From: Oscillospiraceae bacterium
Lineage (GTDB): Bacteria; Bacillota_A; Clostridia; Saccharofermentanales; Saccharofermentanaceae
Assembly (NCBI GenBank): GCA_902803365.1
Contig: CADCPU010000434.1
Coordinates: forward strand, 1-6,158
Direction of reading: 5' to 3'
DNA length: 6,158 bases
The notes beneath the pieces were generated by a model that worked only from the letters and a program-made list of their open reading frames with translations, was not told the origin of the DNA and searched no databases. Below, piece by piece: positions 1-5,367 of the stretch (position 1 is the stretch's first letter; the number at the start of each line of letters is the position of its first letter). The translations under genes were made by a program, and so were the position numbers.

Positions 1-421
1 GCTCAAGAACATCATGCCTCCTAAGGAGATCCAGAATGCGATGGAGAAGCAGATGAAGGCTGAGCGTGAGAAGAGAGAAGCTATCCTTGTTGCAGAAGGT
101 AAGAAAGAGTCCGCTATCCGTGAGGCAGAAGGTGAGAAGGCAGCAGCCATCCTCCGTGCTGAAGCTAAGAAGGAAGCAGCTATCCGCGAGGCTGACGGTC
201 AGGCTCAGGCTATCCTCATGGTCCAGGAAGCTACAGCTAAGGGTCTCCAGATGATCAAGGATGTAGGCGCAGATGACGGCCTCATCAAGATCAAGAGCCT
301 TGAGGCATTCGCTAAGGCTGCCGACGGCAAGGCAACAAAGATCATTATCCCTTCAGAGATCCAGGGACTTGCAGGTCTTGCAACTTCCCTTAAGGAGATC
401 GTCAAGGAAGATAAGGCTTGA
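1..421 (+). CDS. SPFH/band 7 (stomatin/QmcA-like) membrane protein, C-terminal part, 5' truncated by window edge
   Basis: The open frame runs in from the left edge (first complete codon at base 2) and ends with TGA at 419-421, giving 139 visible residues. It opens with LKNIMPPKEIQNAMEKQMKA, the signature that follows the SPFH domain in bacterial stomatin/QmcA-like proteins, so the ATG at 14 is internal and not the start. Residues 24-67 are four 11-residue units of the pattern K-x-x-A-I-x-x-A-E-G-x, with a degenerate fifth to about residue 78. This Ala/Glu/Lys-rich helix is the coiled coil by which SPFH proteins oligomerise. A more globular tail (about 80-139) ends in VKEDKA. Known for the family: a membrane-anchored N-terminus, ring-like oligomers in membrane microdomains, and frequent pairing with an NfeD protein. 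No NfeD gene lies downstream here, and the upstream side is not visible. The precise subfamily cannot be fixed without the N-terminus. Confidence 0.9.
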   Translation, partial: LKNIMPPKEIQNAMEKQMKAEREKREAILVAEGKKESAIREAEGEKAAAILRAEAKKEAAIREADGQAQAILMVQEATAKGLQMIKDVGADDGLIKIKSLEAFAKAADGKATKIIIPSEIQGLAGLATSLKEIVKEDKA

Positions 422-440
422 TCGCCGCATAACTCGAAAA

Positions 441-469
441 TGGAAAATCTCCGTACCGTCTGATATACT
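441..469 (+). promoter_or_regulatory. Possible pncB promoter inside the terminator hairpin
   Basis: TGATATACT at 461-469 fits an extended -10 element (TG-n-TATACT, hexamer 464-469). A weak -35-like TGGAAA (4 of 6 consensus bases) sits at 441-446, exactly 17 nt upstream. Transcription would begin near 476, within the descending arm of the hairpin. The resulting RNA would lack the 5' arm and escape termination. No other candidate is visible between the SPFH stop and pncB. The AT-rich stem is palindromic and may resemble a -10 by chance, or may act as an operator, so this is an inference. Confidence 0.4.
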
Positions 470-496
470 TTATATCAGTTCGGGCGGAGATTTTTT
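444..496 (+). terminator. Rho-independent terminator after the SPFH gene
   Basis: A long, nearly continuous hairpin starts 22 nt after the SPFH stop. The outer stem pairs 444-453 with 485-494 (ten pairs). A middle stem pairs 456-458 with 481-483. A perfect 8-bp inner stem pairs 460-467 with 471-478 around a 3-nt loop. Six T residues (491-496) follow the GC-containing outer stem, and four of them also pair with an A run on the 5' side. This separates the SPFH transcript from pncB, whose start codon is only 24 nt further on. The A run upstream means the structure could also work on the other strand, but no gene is seen there. Confidence 0.85.
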
Positions 497-520
497 GCGT
501 CTTGAAAGGAGCTTTGCGAT

Positions 521-1987
521 ATGGCTGAAATAAGATGGAATGATCGTACAAACATGAGTATGCTCACCGATTTTTACGAGCTCACGATGGCCAAGGGTTA
601 CCTTGACGGCGGATTCGAAGACCAGATAGTCTACTTCGATGCTTTCTTCAGAAGCGTTCCGGAAGGCGGCGGATATGCCGTGGTAGCAGGACTCGAACAG
701 CTCATCGATTACCTCCAGAACCTCTCGTTTTCCGAGGAGGATCTGAAGTTCCTCTCCGAAGTCTACCATTTCGATCAGAGGTTTATCGATTACTTAAGAG
801 ATTTCAAGTTCACATGTGATGTATGGGCCATCCCTGAGGGAACGGCAGTATTCCCGGGCGAGCCTCTCGTTAAGGTAAGAGGTCCGATCATGCAGGCGCA
901 GATCATGGAGACGGCGCTCCTTTGCACCATCAACCACCAAAGCCTCATCGCGACGAAGACCGCGAGGATCGTAAGAGCCGCAGAAGGCCGTCCTGTAATG
1001 GAGTTCGGCGCACGCCGTGCCCAGGGCTACGACGCATCGGTTCTCGGAGCCCGCGCTTCCTATATCGCAGGCGTGGCGGGAACATCCTGTACCATCTGCG
1101 GTCAGCAGTTTAACATCCCTCTGTCGGGCACCATGGCTCACAGCTGGGTAATGCTCTTTGACGATGAGTTCGAGGCATTCAAGGCTTATGCAATGTCTTA
1201 TCCTGATAAGACGCTCCTCCTTGTCGATACATACGATGTATTAAAGAGCGGTATCCCGAATGCGATCCGCTGTGCCAAGGAAGTCCTGGAGCCGATGGGC
1301 AAGAGGCTTCTCGGTATCCGTATCGACAGCGGCGACCTTACTTATATGACACAGAAAGCTCGAAAGATGCTCGACGACGCAGGCCTTACGGACTGCAAGA
1401 TCACGGTATCCAACGCGCTCGACGAATATATAATCAGGGACCTTATCAATCAGGGTGCCTGCATCGATTCCTTCGGAGTAGGCGAGAGACTCATCACTTC
1501 GAAGGCCGAGCCTGTTTTCGGAGGCGTCTACAAGATCTCCGCAATCGAGGACAAGGACGGCAACATCATCCCTAAGATGAAGATCTCCGAGAACATCGGC
1601 AAGGTCACGAACCCTTGCAACAAGGAAGTAGTCCGCTTCTACGACAGAGCAACGGGCAAGGCTATGGCGGACGTCATCATGACGGCAGACGAGGAGATGC
1701 CAAACGGCGAGCCTTACGACATTTTCGATCCTGTCGAGACATGGAAGACGAAGACGCTCGAAGACTATACGGCAAGAAAGCTCCTGGTAAGGATCTTCGA
1801 TCACGGCAAACTCGTCTATGACTGCCCTTCGATCAAGGAGCTGCGCGCCAACTGTACCAAGGAACTCGATACGCTCTGGGATTCGGTCAAGAGATTCGAG
1901 AATCCGCATAAGTACTATGTTGATCTGTCCGAGAAGCTCTGGAACATCAAGAACGATTTCCTGCATTCCTATCACAAGCAAAAATAA
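521..1987 (+). CDS. pncB: Nicotinate phosphoribosyltransferase (NAPRTase)
   Basis: This 488-residue enzyme makes nicotinate mononucleotide from nicotinate and PRPP, with ATP hydrolysis, in the cytoplasmic Preiss-Handler route of NAD salvage. The length matches the Gram-positive NAPRTase branch. Visible motifs are the N-terminal MLTDFYELTMAKGYLDGG (residues 14-31), FGARRAQG (162-169), GTMAHSWV with His207 as the expected phosphorylated histidine, DTYD (236-239), IDSGD (268-272) and FGVGERL (318-324). The last two belong to the phosphoribosyl/phosphate-binding part of the barrel. The ATG at 521 is supported by GAAAGGAG at 504-511 with a 9-nt spacer. The gene lies between a terminator and a cyclophilin gene 22 nt downstream, so the two are probably cotranscribed. 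No NAD-related regulator or partner gene is visible in the window. Assignment is secure; the nicotinamidase (pncA) and nadD steps must be encoded elsewhere. Confidence 0.97.
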   Translation: MAEIRWNDRTNMSMLTDFYELTMAKGYLDGGFEDQIVYFDAFFRSVPEGGGYAVVAGLEQLIDYLQNLSFSEEDLKFLSEVYHFDQRFIDYLRDFKFTCDVWAIPEGTAVFPGEPLVKVRGPIMQAQIMETALLCTINHQSLIATKTARIVRAAEGRPVMEFGARRAQGYDASVLGARASYIAGVAGTSCTICGQQFNIPLSGTMAHSWVMLFDDEFEAFKAYAMSYPDKTLLLVDTYDVLKSGIPNAIRCAKEVLEPMGKRLLGIRIDSGDLTYMTQKARKMLDDAGLTDCKITVSNALDEYIIRDLINQGACIDSFGVGERLITSKAEPVFGGVYKISAIEDKDGNIIPKMKISENIGKVTNPCNKEVVRFYDRATGKAMADVIMTADEEMPNGEPYDIFDPVETWKTKTLEDYTARKLLVRIFDHGKLVYDCPSIKELRANCTKELDTLWDSVKRFENPHKYYVDLSEKLWNIKNDFLHSYHKQK

Positions 1988-2009
1988 TTTTTTAAGGAGA
2001 TAAATAACT

Positions 2010-2495
2010 ATGGCAAATCCGGTAGTTACCATCAAGATGAAAGACGGCGGCAGCATCAAGGCCGAGCTCTATCCTGAGATCGCACCGATCTCTTCAGAGA
2101 ACTTCGTAAAGCTCGTTAAGCAGGGCTTCTACGACGGACTCATCTTCCACCGCGTTATCCGCGGCTTCATGATCCAGGGCGGCTGCCCTAACGGAACGGG
2201 CATGGGCGGCCCGGGCTGGACTATCAAGGGCGAGTTCAGAAAGAACGGCGTTAAGAACGATCTCAAGCACACAAGAGGCGTTCTCTCCATGGCACGCGCT
2301 ATGGATCCGAACTCTGCAGGAAGCCAGTTCTTCATCATGCATCAGGATGCACCGCACCTTGACGGCCAGTACGCTGCTTTCGGTAAGGTCATCGAGGGTA
2401 TGGATGTCGTTGACGGCATTGCAGATCAGAGAACAGACTACAACGACAAGCCTCTCGCACCTCAGGTTATCGAGAGCATGACAGTCGAAGAGTAA
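2010..2495 (+). CDS. Cyclophilin-type peptidyl-prolyl cis-trans isomerase, cytoplasmic
   Basis: This 161-residue single-domain cyclophilin catalyses cis-trans isomerisation of X-Pro bonds during protein folding. There is no signal peptide, lipobox or membrane segment, so it should be cytoplasmic like B. subtilis PpiB. The active-site blocks are present: FHRVIRGFMIQGG (residues 46-58, with catalytic Arg48, Phe53 and Gln56), GSQFFIMH (104-111) and HLDGQYAAFG (116-125). By alignment to human CypA, the Trp121 position is His116 and the His126 position is Tyr121. Loss of that Trp is usual for bacterial cyclophilins with low cyclosporin affinity. ATG 2010 is preceded by AAGGAGA at 1994-2000 with a 9-nt spacer. 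The 22-nt gap from pncB contains no terminator, which suggests a pncB-cyclophilin transcript, and a strong terminator follows. Family assignment is secure; whether to call it ppiB or ppiA is naming only, so I leave the symbol empty. Confidence 0.95.
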   Translation: MANPVVTIKMKDGGSIKAELYPEIAPISSENFVKLVKQGFYDGLIFHRVIRGFMIQGGCPNGTGMGGPGWTIKGEFRKNGVKNDLKHTRGVLSMARAMDPNSAGSQFFIMHQDAPHLDGQYAAFGKVIEGMDVVDGIADQRTDYNDKPLAPQVIESMTVEE

Positions 2496-2519
2496 TGATC
2501 GAATAAATGTTATTACATG

Positions 2520-2551
2520 CGGCCGCTTCCCTGTAGGGGGCGGTCGTTTTT
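2520..2551 (+). terminator. Rho-independent terminator of the pncB-cyclophilin transcript
   Basis: An 11-bp GC-rich stem pairs 2520-2530 with 2536-2546 (including three G-U pairs) around the 5-nt loop CTGTA, followed directly by TTTTT at 2547-2551. It begins 24 nt after the cyclophilin stop and lies just upstream of the rpmH promoter, so it isolates the two transcription units. Confidence 0.93.
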
Positions 2552-2570
2552 ATGTGTTCGAAAGAAATTG

Positions 2571-2599
2571 TTGACAATTTTTATATAAAAAGATATAAT
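2571..2599 (+). promoter_or_regulatory. Consensus vegetative sigma promoter of the rpmH operon
   Basis: TTGACA (2571-2576) and TATAAT (2594-2599) both match the sigma70/sigmaA consensus in all six bases and are 17 nt apart. The AT-rich spacer also suits a strong promoter. The start site should be near 2606, giving a leader of about 75 nt before rpmH. A promoter of this strength fits a ribosomal protein gene at the head of an operon. Confidence 0.93.
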
Positions 2600-2604
2600 C
2601 TACA

Positions 2605-2629
2605 GGCTAATTATCTAATGGCTAACTAT
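2605..2629 (+). repeat. Tandem 10-nt direct repeat in the rpmH leader
   Basis: GGCTAATTAT (2605-2614) and GGCTAACTAT (2620-2629) match at 9 of 10 positions and have a 15-nt period. The first copy sits on the predicted transcription start, so the pair would lie in the initially transcribed region. The function is unknown; chance is possible given the short length. Confidence 0.5.
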
Positions 2630-2679
2630 GCGCTTTGCGCGAGAGAATAATAGAAAACCACATATGGAGGTACAAACAT

Positions 2680-2814
2680 ATGAAGATGACATATCAGCCT
2701 AAGAAGAGACAGAGGTCCAAGGTTCACGGTTTCCGTGCAAGAATGGCTACAAAGAGCGGACGCGATGTTCTTAAGAGAAGAAGATTAAAGGGAAGAAAGA
2801 GTCTTGCTGCATAA
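2680..2814 (+). CDS. rpmH: 50S ribosomal protein L34 (bL34)
   Basis: A 44-residue, highly basic protein of the large ribosomal subunit. It reads [20 protein letters not shown] followed by [20 protein letters not shown] and SLAA, with the universal bL34 signature [19 protein letters not shown] and the basic C-terminal RRRLKGRK. Length is normal for the family (about 44-46). The ATG at 2680 has GGAGG at 2666-2670 with a 9-nt spacer. It is the first gene of the rpmH-rnpA-yidD-yidC-jag-mnmE series and sits behind a consensus promoter. The stop codon is immediately followed by a hairpin that may reduce transcription of rnpA relative to rpmH. Confidence 0.98.
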   Translation: MKMTYQPKKRQRSKVHGFRARMATKSGRDVLKRRRLKGRKSLAA

Positions 2815-2838
2815 GGATCACCCGGTGGTCCTTTCTTT
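2815..2838 (+). terminator. Attenuator-like hairpin between rpmH and rnpA
   Basis: Starting at the first base after the rpmH stop, 2815-2821 (GGATCAC) pairs with 2825-2831 (GTGGTCC) around a CCG loop. The stem is 7 bp with one G-T pair. It is followed by the T-rich run TTTCTTT (2832-2838), interrupted by one C. The short stem and broken T tract suggest partial rather than full termination, since the downstream genes appear to need read-through from the rpmH promoter. It could instead mark an RNA processing site or stabilise the rpmH 3' end. Confidence 0.6.
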
Positions 2839-2863
2839 ATAATGGCGAAGTTGAGGTAATACC

Positions 2864-3316
2864 TTGAAGGTTATCACGTTGAAGTTCAATTATGAATTCT
2901 CCCGAGTTTATAAGAGAGGACGCTTCGCCGTAGGGAAATATATTACAGTACATAGCTTTAGAAGGCCCGACGGACTTAAACATAATACTACCACTATTCC
3001 AAGCGGCATTAACAGGATCGGCTTTTGCGCGAACAAGAAGCAACTAGGCGCGGTCGCGAGGAATAGGGCCAAAAGATTGATGAGAGAAGCTTATTATCAG
3101 GTCGCTTCCGATATATCGTGCGGATACGATATTGTTTTTACCCTTAAGACCTGTGAGAAGCTGCCTGCGTATAGGGATATCCTTAAGGATATGAGAAAGT
3201 TGCTTGGCAGGCTGCATTTGATTGAGTCGGAGATTATTAATGATAGCACGGGCAATGATCAGAATGATAAGGTGGTATCAGAAGAACATATCACCGAACA
3301 TGAGACCACACTGTAG
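2864..3316 (+). CDS. rnpA: Ribonuclease P protein component, with TTG start and a C-terminal extension
   Basis: This is the protein subunit of RNase P, which binds the catalytic RNA and pre-tRNA leader for 5' maturation of tRNAs. The N-terminal block [20 protein letters not shown] (residues 9-28) and the RNR helix [13 protein letters not shown] (65-77) are diagnostic. I choose TTG 2864, preceded by GAGG at 2853-2856 with a 7-nt spacer, because it gives the usual few residues before the F-x-R-V-Y block and no ATG precedes that block. At 150 residues it is longer than the common 110-120. The conserved fold should end near residue 118-120, and residues 126-150 are a polar tail whose codons also encode the start of YidD in another frame. 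Codon use here is less biased than in the flanking genes, with more TTG, ATA and AGG. Identity is secure; the start is fairly secure. Confidence 0.95.
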   Translation: MKVITLKFNYEFSRVYKRGRFAVGKYITVHSFRRPDGLKHNTTTIPSGINRIGFCANKKQLGAVARNRAKRLMREAYYQVASDISCGYDIVFTLKTCEKLPAYRDILKDMRKLLGRLHLIESEIINDSTGNDQNDKVVSEEHITEHETTL

Positions 3317-3452
3317 GTTTGTTCCGACTTGCTCGCAATATGCGATCGATGCGATTAATAAATACGGTCCCATTAAAGGCGGTCTTATGGGTGTTTGGCG
3401 TATCCTGAGGTGCAACCCGTTCTGTAAAGGCGGCTATGATCCTGTTAAATGA
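3240..3452 (+). CDS. yidD: Membrane protein insertion efficiency factor YidD
   Basis: A small (70-residue) protein found next to yidC in most bacteria, where it is thought to assist YidC-dependent insertion at the inner face of the membrane. Visible family features are the amphipathic N-terminal helix ending in [10 protein letters not shown] (residues 10-19), [11 protein letters not shown] (25-35), KYGPIKGG (41-48) and [17 protein letters not shown] (54-70). Cys25, Cys31 and Cys58 are family positions, and Cys62 adds a fourth. I choose ATG 3240 because CGGAG (3228-3232) lies 7 nt upstream. An in-frame TTG at 3222 would add six residues with a poor ribosome site, and ATGs at 3255 or 3264 are also possible. 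The first 77 nt overlap the end of rnpA in a different frame, which suggests translational coupling. yidC starts 13 nt after the stop. Confidence 0.93.
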   Translation: MIARAMIRMIRWYQKNISPNMRPHCRFVPTCSQYAIDAINKYGPIKGGLMGVWRILRCNPFCKGGYDPVK

Positions 3453-3465
3453 TTAGGAGTAGAAA

Positions 3466-4551
3466 ATGGGATTCAGTGCATTCAGTATTGTATCGTTAAT
3501 AGCGTTTTCCAACCCGCTCAATTCTTTGTTCGGTTGGATAACCAGATTTTTTTATGAATTCTTCGGTAACTACGGTTTGGCGATCATCGCTCTCACGGTA
3601 TTGATCCGTGCGGCTTTGATCCCTTTGAATATCAGCAGCCAGAAATCTATGATCAAGACACAGGCTCTGTCACAGAAGCAGGCTGAGATCCAGAGAAAAT
3701 ATCCGAATGACAAACAGAAACAACAGGAAGAGATAACAAAGATGATGCAGGAGAACGGCGCCATGAACATGGGCGGTTGTCTTCTCCCTCTCTTACAGCT
3801 CGTCTTTATCTATCCTATCTTCCGTATCGTAAGCGGACCTTTGCGTTATCTTTCGAGCGTAAGCGTTGAGAATCTCAACAAGATGGCTCAGCTTGCAGTT
3901 GATAAGGGATATATGGCAGAAAGTGCCATGAAGAATATCGAGAACTACGATATCTCACTCCTTGAGATCTTCGGCAACAACTCACAGTTCCTTCGTGAGT
4001 GTATCGCAAAGGGCTACCTCAAGATGAGCCAGGTTTTGAACCTCGACTTCTTGGGTCTTGATCTTACAAAGAAGCCTCAGTGGATGCCTAATAAGATCAT
4101 GGATGATCCGAAGACATTTCTCCCGCTTCTTGCTATCCCTGCATTGGTTATCATTACTACACTTATCCAGATGAAGCTCTCCAACGTGCTCCGTCCTGAT
4201 TACAAGGAGCAGAAGCTCGCTAAGCAGAGAGCAAAGAAGAATGCCGCTATGGCAGGTCAGGCTCCTACGGACCAGGCTGAGATGACAGCAAAGATCATGG
4301 GTTGGATGATGCCTATCCTTATGATCATGTTCACCTTCGGAAGCCCGGCTGCGATGGGTCTTTACTGGATCATCGGTAACATCATGATGATCATCACGAA
4401 CATTATCACTTATTACCTCTTCACAAAGCCTTTCGCTCTCAAGAAGAAGGAGCTCGAGGAACAGAAGCAGGCATTCCTTAAGGGTAAGCGTTCTGACGAT
4501 AAAGCGATCGAAGATAAATCATCAAAGTCAAACAAGAAGAAAAAGAACTGA
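3466..4551 (+). CDS. yidC: Membrane protein insertase YidC/Oxa1 family
   Basis: A 361-residue insertase that places membrane proteins in the cytoplasmic membrane, alone or with SecYEG. It has no cleavable signal or lipobox, unlike Bacillus SpoIIIJ. Likely segments are TM1 (about 36-53) carrying Arg48, the conserved groove arginine, in TVLIRAALIPL; a cytoplasmic coiled hairpin (58-100) rich in Lys and Gln; TM2 (about 103-122) starting GGCLLPLLQ; TM3 (about 217-236); TM4 (about 279-292) and TM5 (about 296-318). The loop between TM2 and TM3, expected outside the cell, is about 90 residues, much longer than in compact Gram-positive YidC proteins. The tail from 324 is lysine-rich (ending SNKKKKN), as expected for ribosome contact. 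ATG 3466 follows AGGAG at 3455-3459 with a 6-nt spacer. The gene lies 13 nt after yidD and 25 nt before jag, so it is in the same operon. Confidence 0.96.
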   Translation: MGFSAFSIVSLIAFSNPLNSLFGWITRFFYEFFGNYGLAIIALTVLIRAALIPLNISSQKSMIKTQALSQKQAEIQRKYPNDKQKQQEEITKMMQENGAMNMGGCLLPLLQLVFIYPIFRIVSGPLRYLSSVSVENLNKMAQLAVDKGYMAESAMKNIENYDISLLEIFGNNSQFLRECIAKGYLKMSQVLNLDFLGLDLTKKPQWMPNKIMDDPKTFLPLLAIPALVIITTLIQMKLSNVLRPDYKEQKLAKQRAKKNAAMAGQAPTDQAEMTAKIMGWMMPILMIMFTFGSPAAMGLYWIIGNIMMIITNIITYYLFTKPFALKKKELEEQKQAFLKGKRSDDKAIEDKSSKSNKKKKN

Positions 4552-4576
4552 CACATAAAGACGGAGGCCCAATCAT

Positions 4577-5272
4577 ATGGAAAAAACAGTTACAAAGTCA
4601 GGCAGAACAGTAGATGAAGCAATCGAGGCTGCAGTTGCAGAACTCGGTGTTTCCAAGGAAGATTGCAAGATCGAGATCCTTTCTGAGCCTAAGGGCGGTT
4701 TCTTAGGACTCGGCAACAAGGAAGCAGAAGTAAAGGTAACGGCAGAAGTAGCCGATGACGAGAACGAGGAAGAGGAAGTAGTTTACTACGGTGATGACGA
4801 GAGCTTCGAAGGCGACGCTGTAAGCGAAGCTGAAGATGCTGCAGTTCGTTTTGTAGCAGAGGTCCTTTCCGGTATCGGCATCCACGGTAATATGGATTCC
4901 TACAGAGAGGAAGATACTATCTACATCTCCGTTTCCGGTAATGACTGCGGTTCAGCTATCGGACGACACGGTGAGACACTCGAGGCTATCACATACATGA
5001 CAACTCTTATCGCTAACAAGCACAGCGAAGACAGAGTACGTGTTCACCTCGATGTAGGCGGCTACAGAAAGCACAGAGAGCAGATCCTTGTAAACCTCGC
5101 AAACAAGGCAGCTTACAAGGTAAAGAAGACAGGAAGAAAGGTCGTTATGGAACCTATGAATCCTTCCGAGAGACGTCTTATCCACGCTCATCTCCAGAAC
5201 GTTAACGGCGTTGAGACTCACAGTGAAGGTGACGAGCCTTACAGAAGAGTTATCGTTACAGCTGTTAAGTGA
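4577..5272 (+). CDS. jag: RNA-binding protein Jag/KhpB (Jag_N-KH-R3H)
   Basis: A 231-residue cytoplasmic RNA-binding protein. The Jag_N domain covers about residues 1-55 and contains the family motif KGGFLGLGNKEAEV (39-52). A very acidic linker (about 60-86, with DDENEEEE) leads to a KH domain whose GxxG loop is Gly129-Arg-His-Gly132. The C-terminal R3H domain carries Arg199-x3-His203 in NPSERRLIHAHL (195-206). In streptococci and clostridia KhpB works with KhpA on mRNA and sRNA binding and affects cell division and elongation; no khpA is visible here. ATG 4577 has GGAGG at 4563-4567 with a 9-nt spacer. The gene ends in tandem in-frame stops TGA-TAA (5270-5275). Placement after yidC is the standard arrangement. 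Identification is firm; the molecular role in this organism is inferred from the family. Confidence 0.96.
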   Translation: MEKTVTKSGRTVDEAIEAAVAELGVSKEDCKIEILSEPKGGFLGLGNKEAEVKVTAEVADDENEEEEVVYYGDDESFEGDAVSEAEDAAVRFVAEVLSGIGIHGNMDSYREEDTIYISVSGNDCGSAIGRHGETLEAITYMTTLIANKHSEDRVRVHLDVGGYRKHREQILVNLANKAAYKVKKTGRKVVMEPMNPSERRLIHAHLQNVNGVETHSEGDEPYRRVIVTAVK

Positions 5273-5295
5273 TAACATACGTAAGCAATATAAGC

Positions 5296-5347
5296 GACTA
5301 ATAAAATCGAGACTCAAGGTATCTTGAGCTCGATTTAGTCTTATTAG
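5296..5347 (+). terminator. Long hairpin between jag and mnmE, possible weak terminator or processing element
   Basis: The inner stem pairs 5313-5318 with 5323-5328 around GTAT. After one unpaired A it continues as 5304-5311 with 5329-5336, making 14 pairs. Flanking arms can pair in alternative ways: 5296-5300 with 5336-5340, or 5298-5304 with 5341-5347. There is no clean T run after the stem (only TTTAGTCTTATTAG), so this is not a classic intrinsic terminator. Its place in the 95-nt gap within an otherwise tight operon suggests partial termination, RNase processing or mRNA stabilisation upstream of mnmE. Confidence 0.55.
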
Positions 5348-5367
5348 AAATAATGTCGGAGGCACAT

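Noticed and set aside
14..16. ATG 14 as the start of a small 135-residue protein
   Set aside because: The frame is open to the window edge and the residues before it (LKNI) continue the conserved SPFH family sequence, so the gene starts upstream of the window.
470..1141. Minus-strand open frames opposite the start of pncB
   Set aside because: They are shadows of the pncB reading frame with no family motifs or ribosome sites.
1241..2059. A 272-codon open frame on the minus strand opposite pncB
   Set aside because: It lies wholly antisense to a clear enzyme gene, shows no recognisable domain, and is explained by the strong codon bias of pncB leaving few antisense stops. Its start has no convincing ribosome site.
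2577..2640. Origin of replication near rpmH
   Set aside because: The AT-rich stretch is explained by the promoter, and no DnaA-box-like repeats are seen here.
2838..2843. Perfect TATAAT as a separate rnpA promoter
   Set aside because: No -35-like hexamer is found 16-19 nt upstream (only 2 of 6 bases at 2815-2820) and there is no TG extension, so it is probably chance in a T/A-rich hairpin tail. A weak internal promoter cannot be fully excluded.
3222..3239. TTG 3222 as the yidD start
   Set aside because: It lacks a good ribosome site, while ATG 3240 has CGGAG 7 nt upstream and gives a normal family length.
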